Shown piece by piece: positions 5,361 through 5,727 of a DNA stretch of 5,727 bases; the first letter of the stretch is position 1; every line of letters starts with the position of its first letter. A program made the position numbers and the translations under genes. The DNA comes from Nitrospira sp. (GTDB lineage: Bacteria > Nitrospirota > Nitrospiria > Nitrospirales > Nitrospiraceae): contig JANYEF010000398.1 of the NCBI GenBank assembly GCA_025363325.1, positions 1 through 5,727 of the forward strand, read 5' to 3'. The notes beneath the pieces were generated by a model. It did no database searches and had not been told where the DNA came from. It saw nothing but the letters and a program-made list of their open reading frames with translations.

Positions 5361-5727
5361 TCATAAGCCGTAGTTGCTCTCGCCAGGATGTTTTCCGGCC
5401 TTTTGCGGCATGAACAGGAGGCACGCGACGATGAGGGCCGCGAGGACTGCCGAGGCATAAAAGCGGCCAAACGCGAGCCCGCCGTGGTCAACTGGCTTGT
5501 CGAGCAGATGGCCCAGTGTGGCGCCCAGCGGCCGCGTGAGGATGAAAGCGCTCCAGAACAGCACAGTGCGCGAGATCTTTGTGTAGAAATACCCCCCCCC
5601 CGCAATCAGCACCAAGCCTGCTGTGAACACGAGCGCCCCGCGTTCGTAGCCGAGCCCGTTTGTGTCGGCCATCCAGTCCCCAAGCGCCGTGCCCAAGGTT
5701 TGGGAAAACAGGATCGCTCCCCAATAG
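5361..5727 (-). CDS. COG4705 / DUF347 multi-pass membrane protein, C-terminal part (5' partial)
   Basis: The frame is open from the right edge of the window to the TGA at 5361, giving 121 residues; the start lies outside. A TTG at 5696 is inside the domain and should not be taken as the start. Four hydrophobic segments are seen, at about residues 1-15, 31-48, 54-70 and 88-106. Two copies of the DUF347 repeat are recognisable: YWGAILFSQTLGTALGDW (1-18) and FWSAFILTRPLGATLGHLL (57-75), each an aromatic helix ending in LGxxLG. The second copy has His where Asp is usual. The tail after about residue 107 is polar. The family is a conserved inner-membrane protein of unknown transport or sensing role. 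A run of ten C in the plus strand (5592-5601) codes for Gly43-45 in the loop or helix before YFYTK, and the frame on both sides matches the family, so it is intact as given. Confidence 0.85.
   Translation of the reverse strand, partial: YWGAILFSQTLGTALGDWMADTNGLGYERGALVFTAGLVLIAGGGYFYTKISRTVLFWSAFILTRPLGATLGHLLDKPVDHGGLAFGRFYASAVLAALIVACLLFMPQKAGKHPGESNYGL

Noticed and set aside
1..5727. CRISPR array, tRNA or rRNA genes
   Set aside because: No regularly spaced direct repeats, no tRNA-like cloverleaf and no conserved rRNA stretches were seen on either strand by eye.

Overview
The window looks like chromosomal DNA from a Gram-negative bacterium: it carries the C-terminal barrel of an Omp85-type outer-membrane protein, and strong AGGAGG-type ribosome binding sites are visible. 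Gene style and content (MtnX-like phosphatase, class III aminotransferase, decayed IS3 copy, COG4705 membrane protein) recall Nitrospirota or Proteobacteria, but that placement is inference and weak.

Layout. (1) Bases 1-801, plus strand: the 3' part of a BamA/TamA-like surface antigen gene, open at the left edge. (2) Bases 802-1149: a convergent intergenic stretch with two weak hairpins and no convincing gene. (3) Bases 1150-4231, minus strand: a tight three-gene operon, transcribed as HAD phosphatase, then class III PLP aminotransferase, then alpha/beta hydrolase. The first junction is a 4-base ATGA overlap; the second is also ATGA if the hydrolase starts at its second Met. (4) Bases 4317-4694, minus strand: a small, probably exported protein of unknown function, 85 bases upstream of the operon. 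(5) Bases about 4768-5041, plus strand: the left part of an IS3-family element whose OrfA is stopped by an in-frame TAG and then cut off. (6) Bases 5042-5313: unassigned, probably scrambled DNA. (7) Bases 5314-5350: a strong hairpin just past the stop of (8), bases 5361-5727, minus strand: the C-terminal end of a COG4705/DUF347 multi-pass membrane protein that runs off the right edge and contains a run of ten C (G on the coding strand).

The most interesting unit is the coupled phosphatase-aminotransferase-hydrolase operon. Its enzymes could act in sequence on one small molecule (transamination of a phosphorylated carbonyl compound, removal of phosphate, hydrolysis or transfer of an acyl group), but no substrate can be read from the sequence and I do not recognise the trio as a named pathway.
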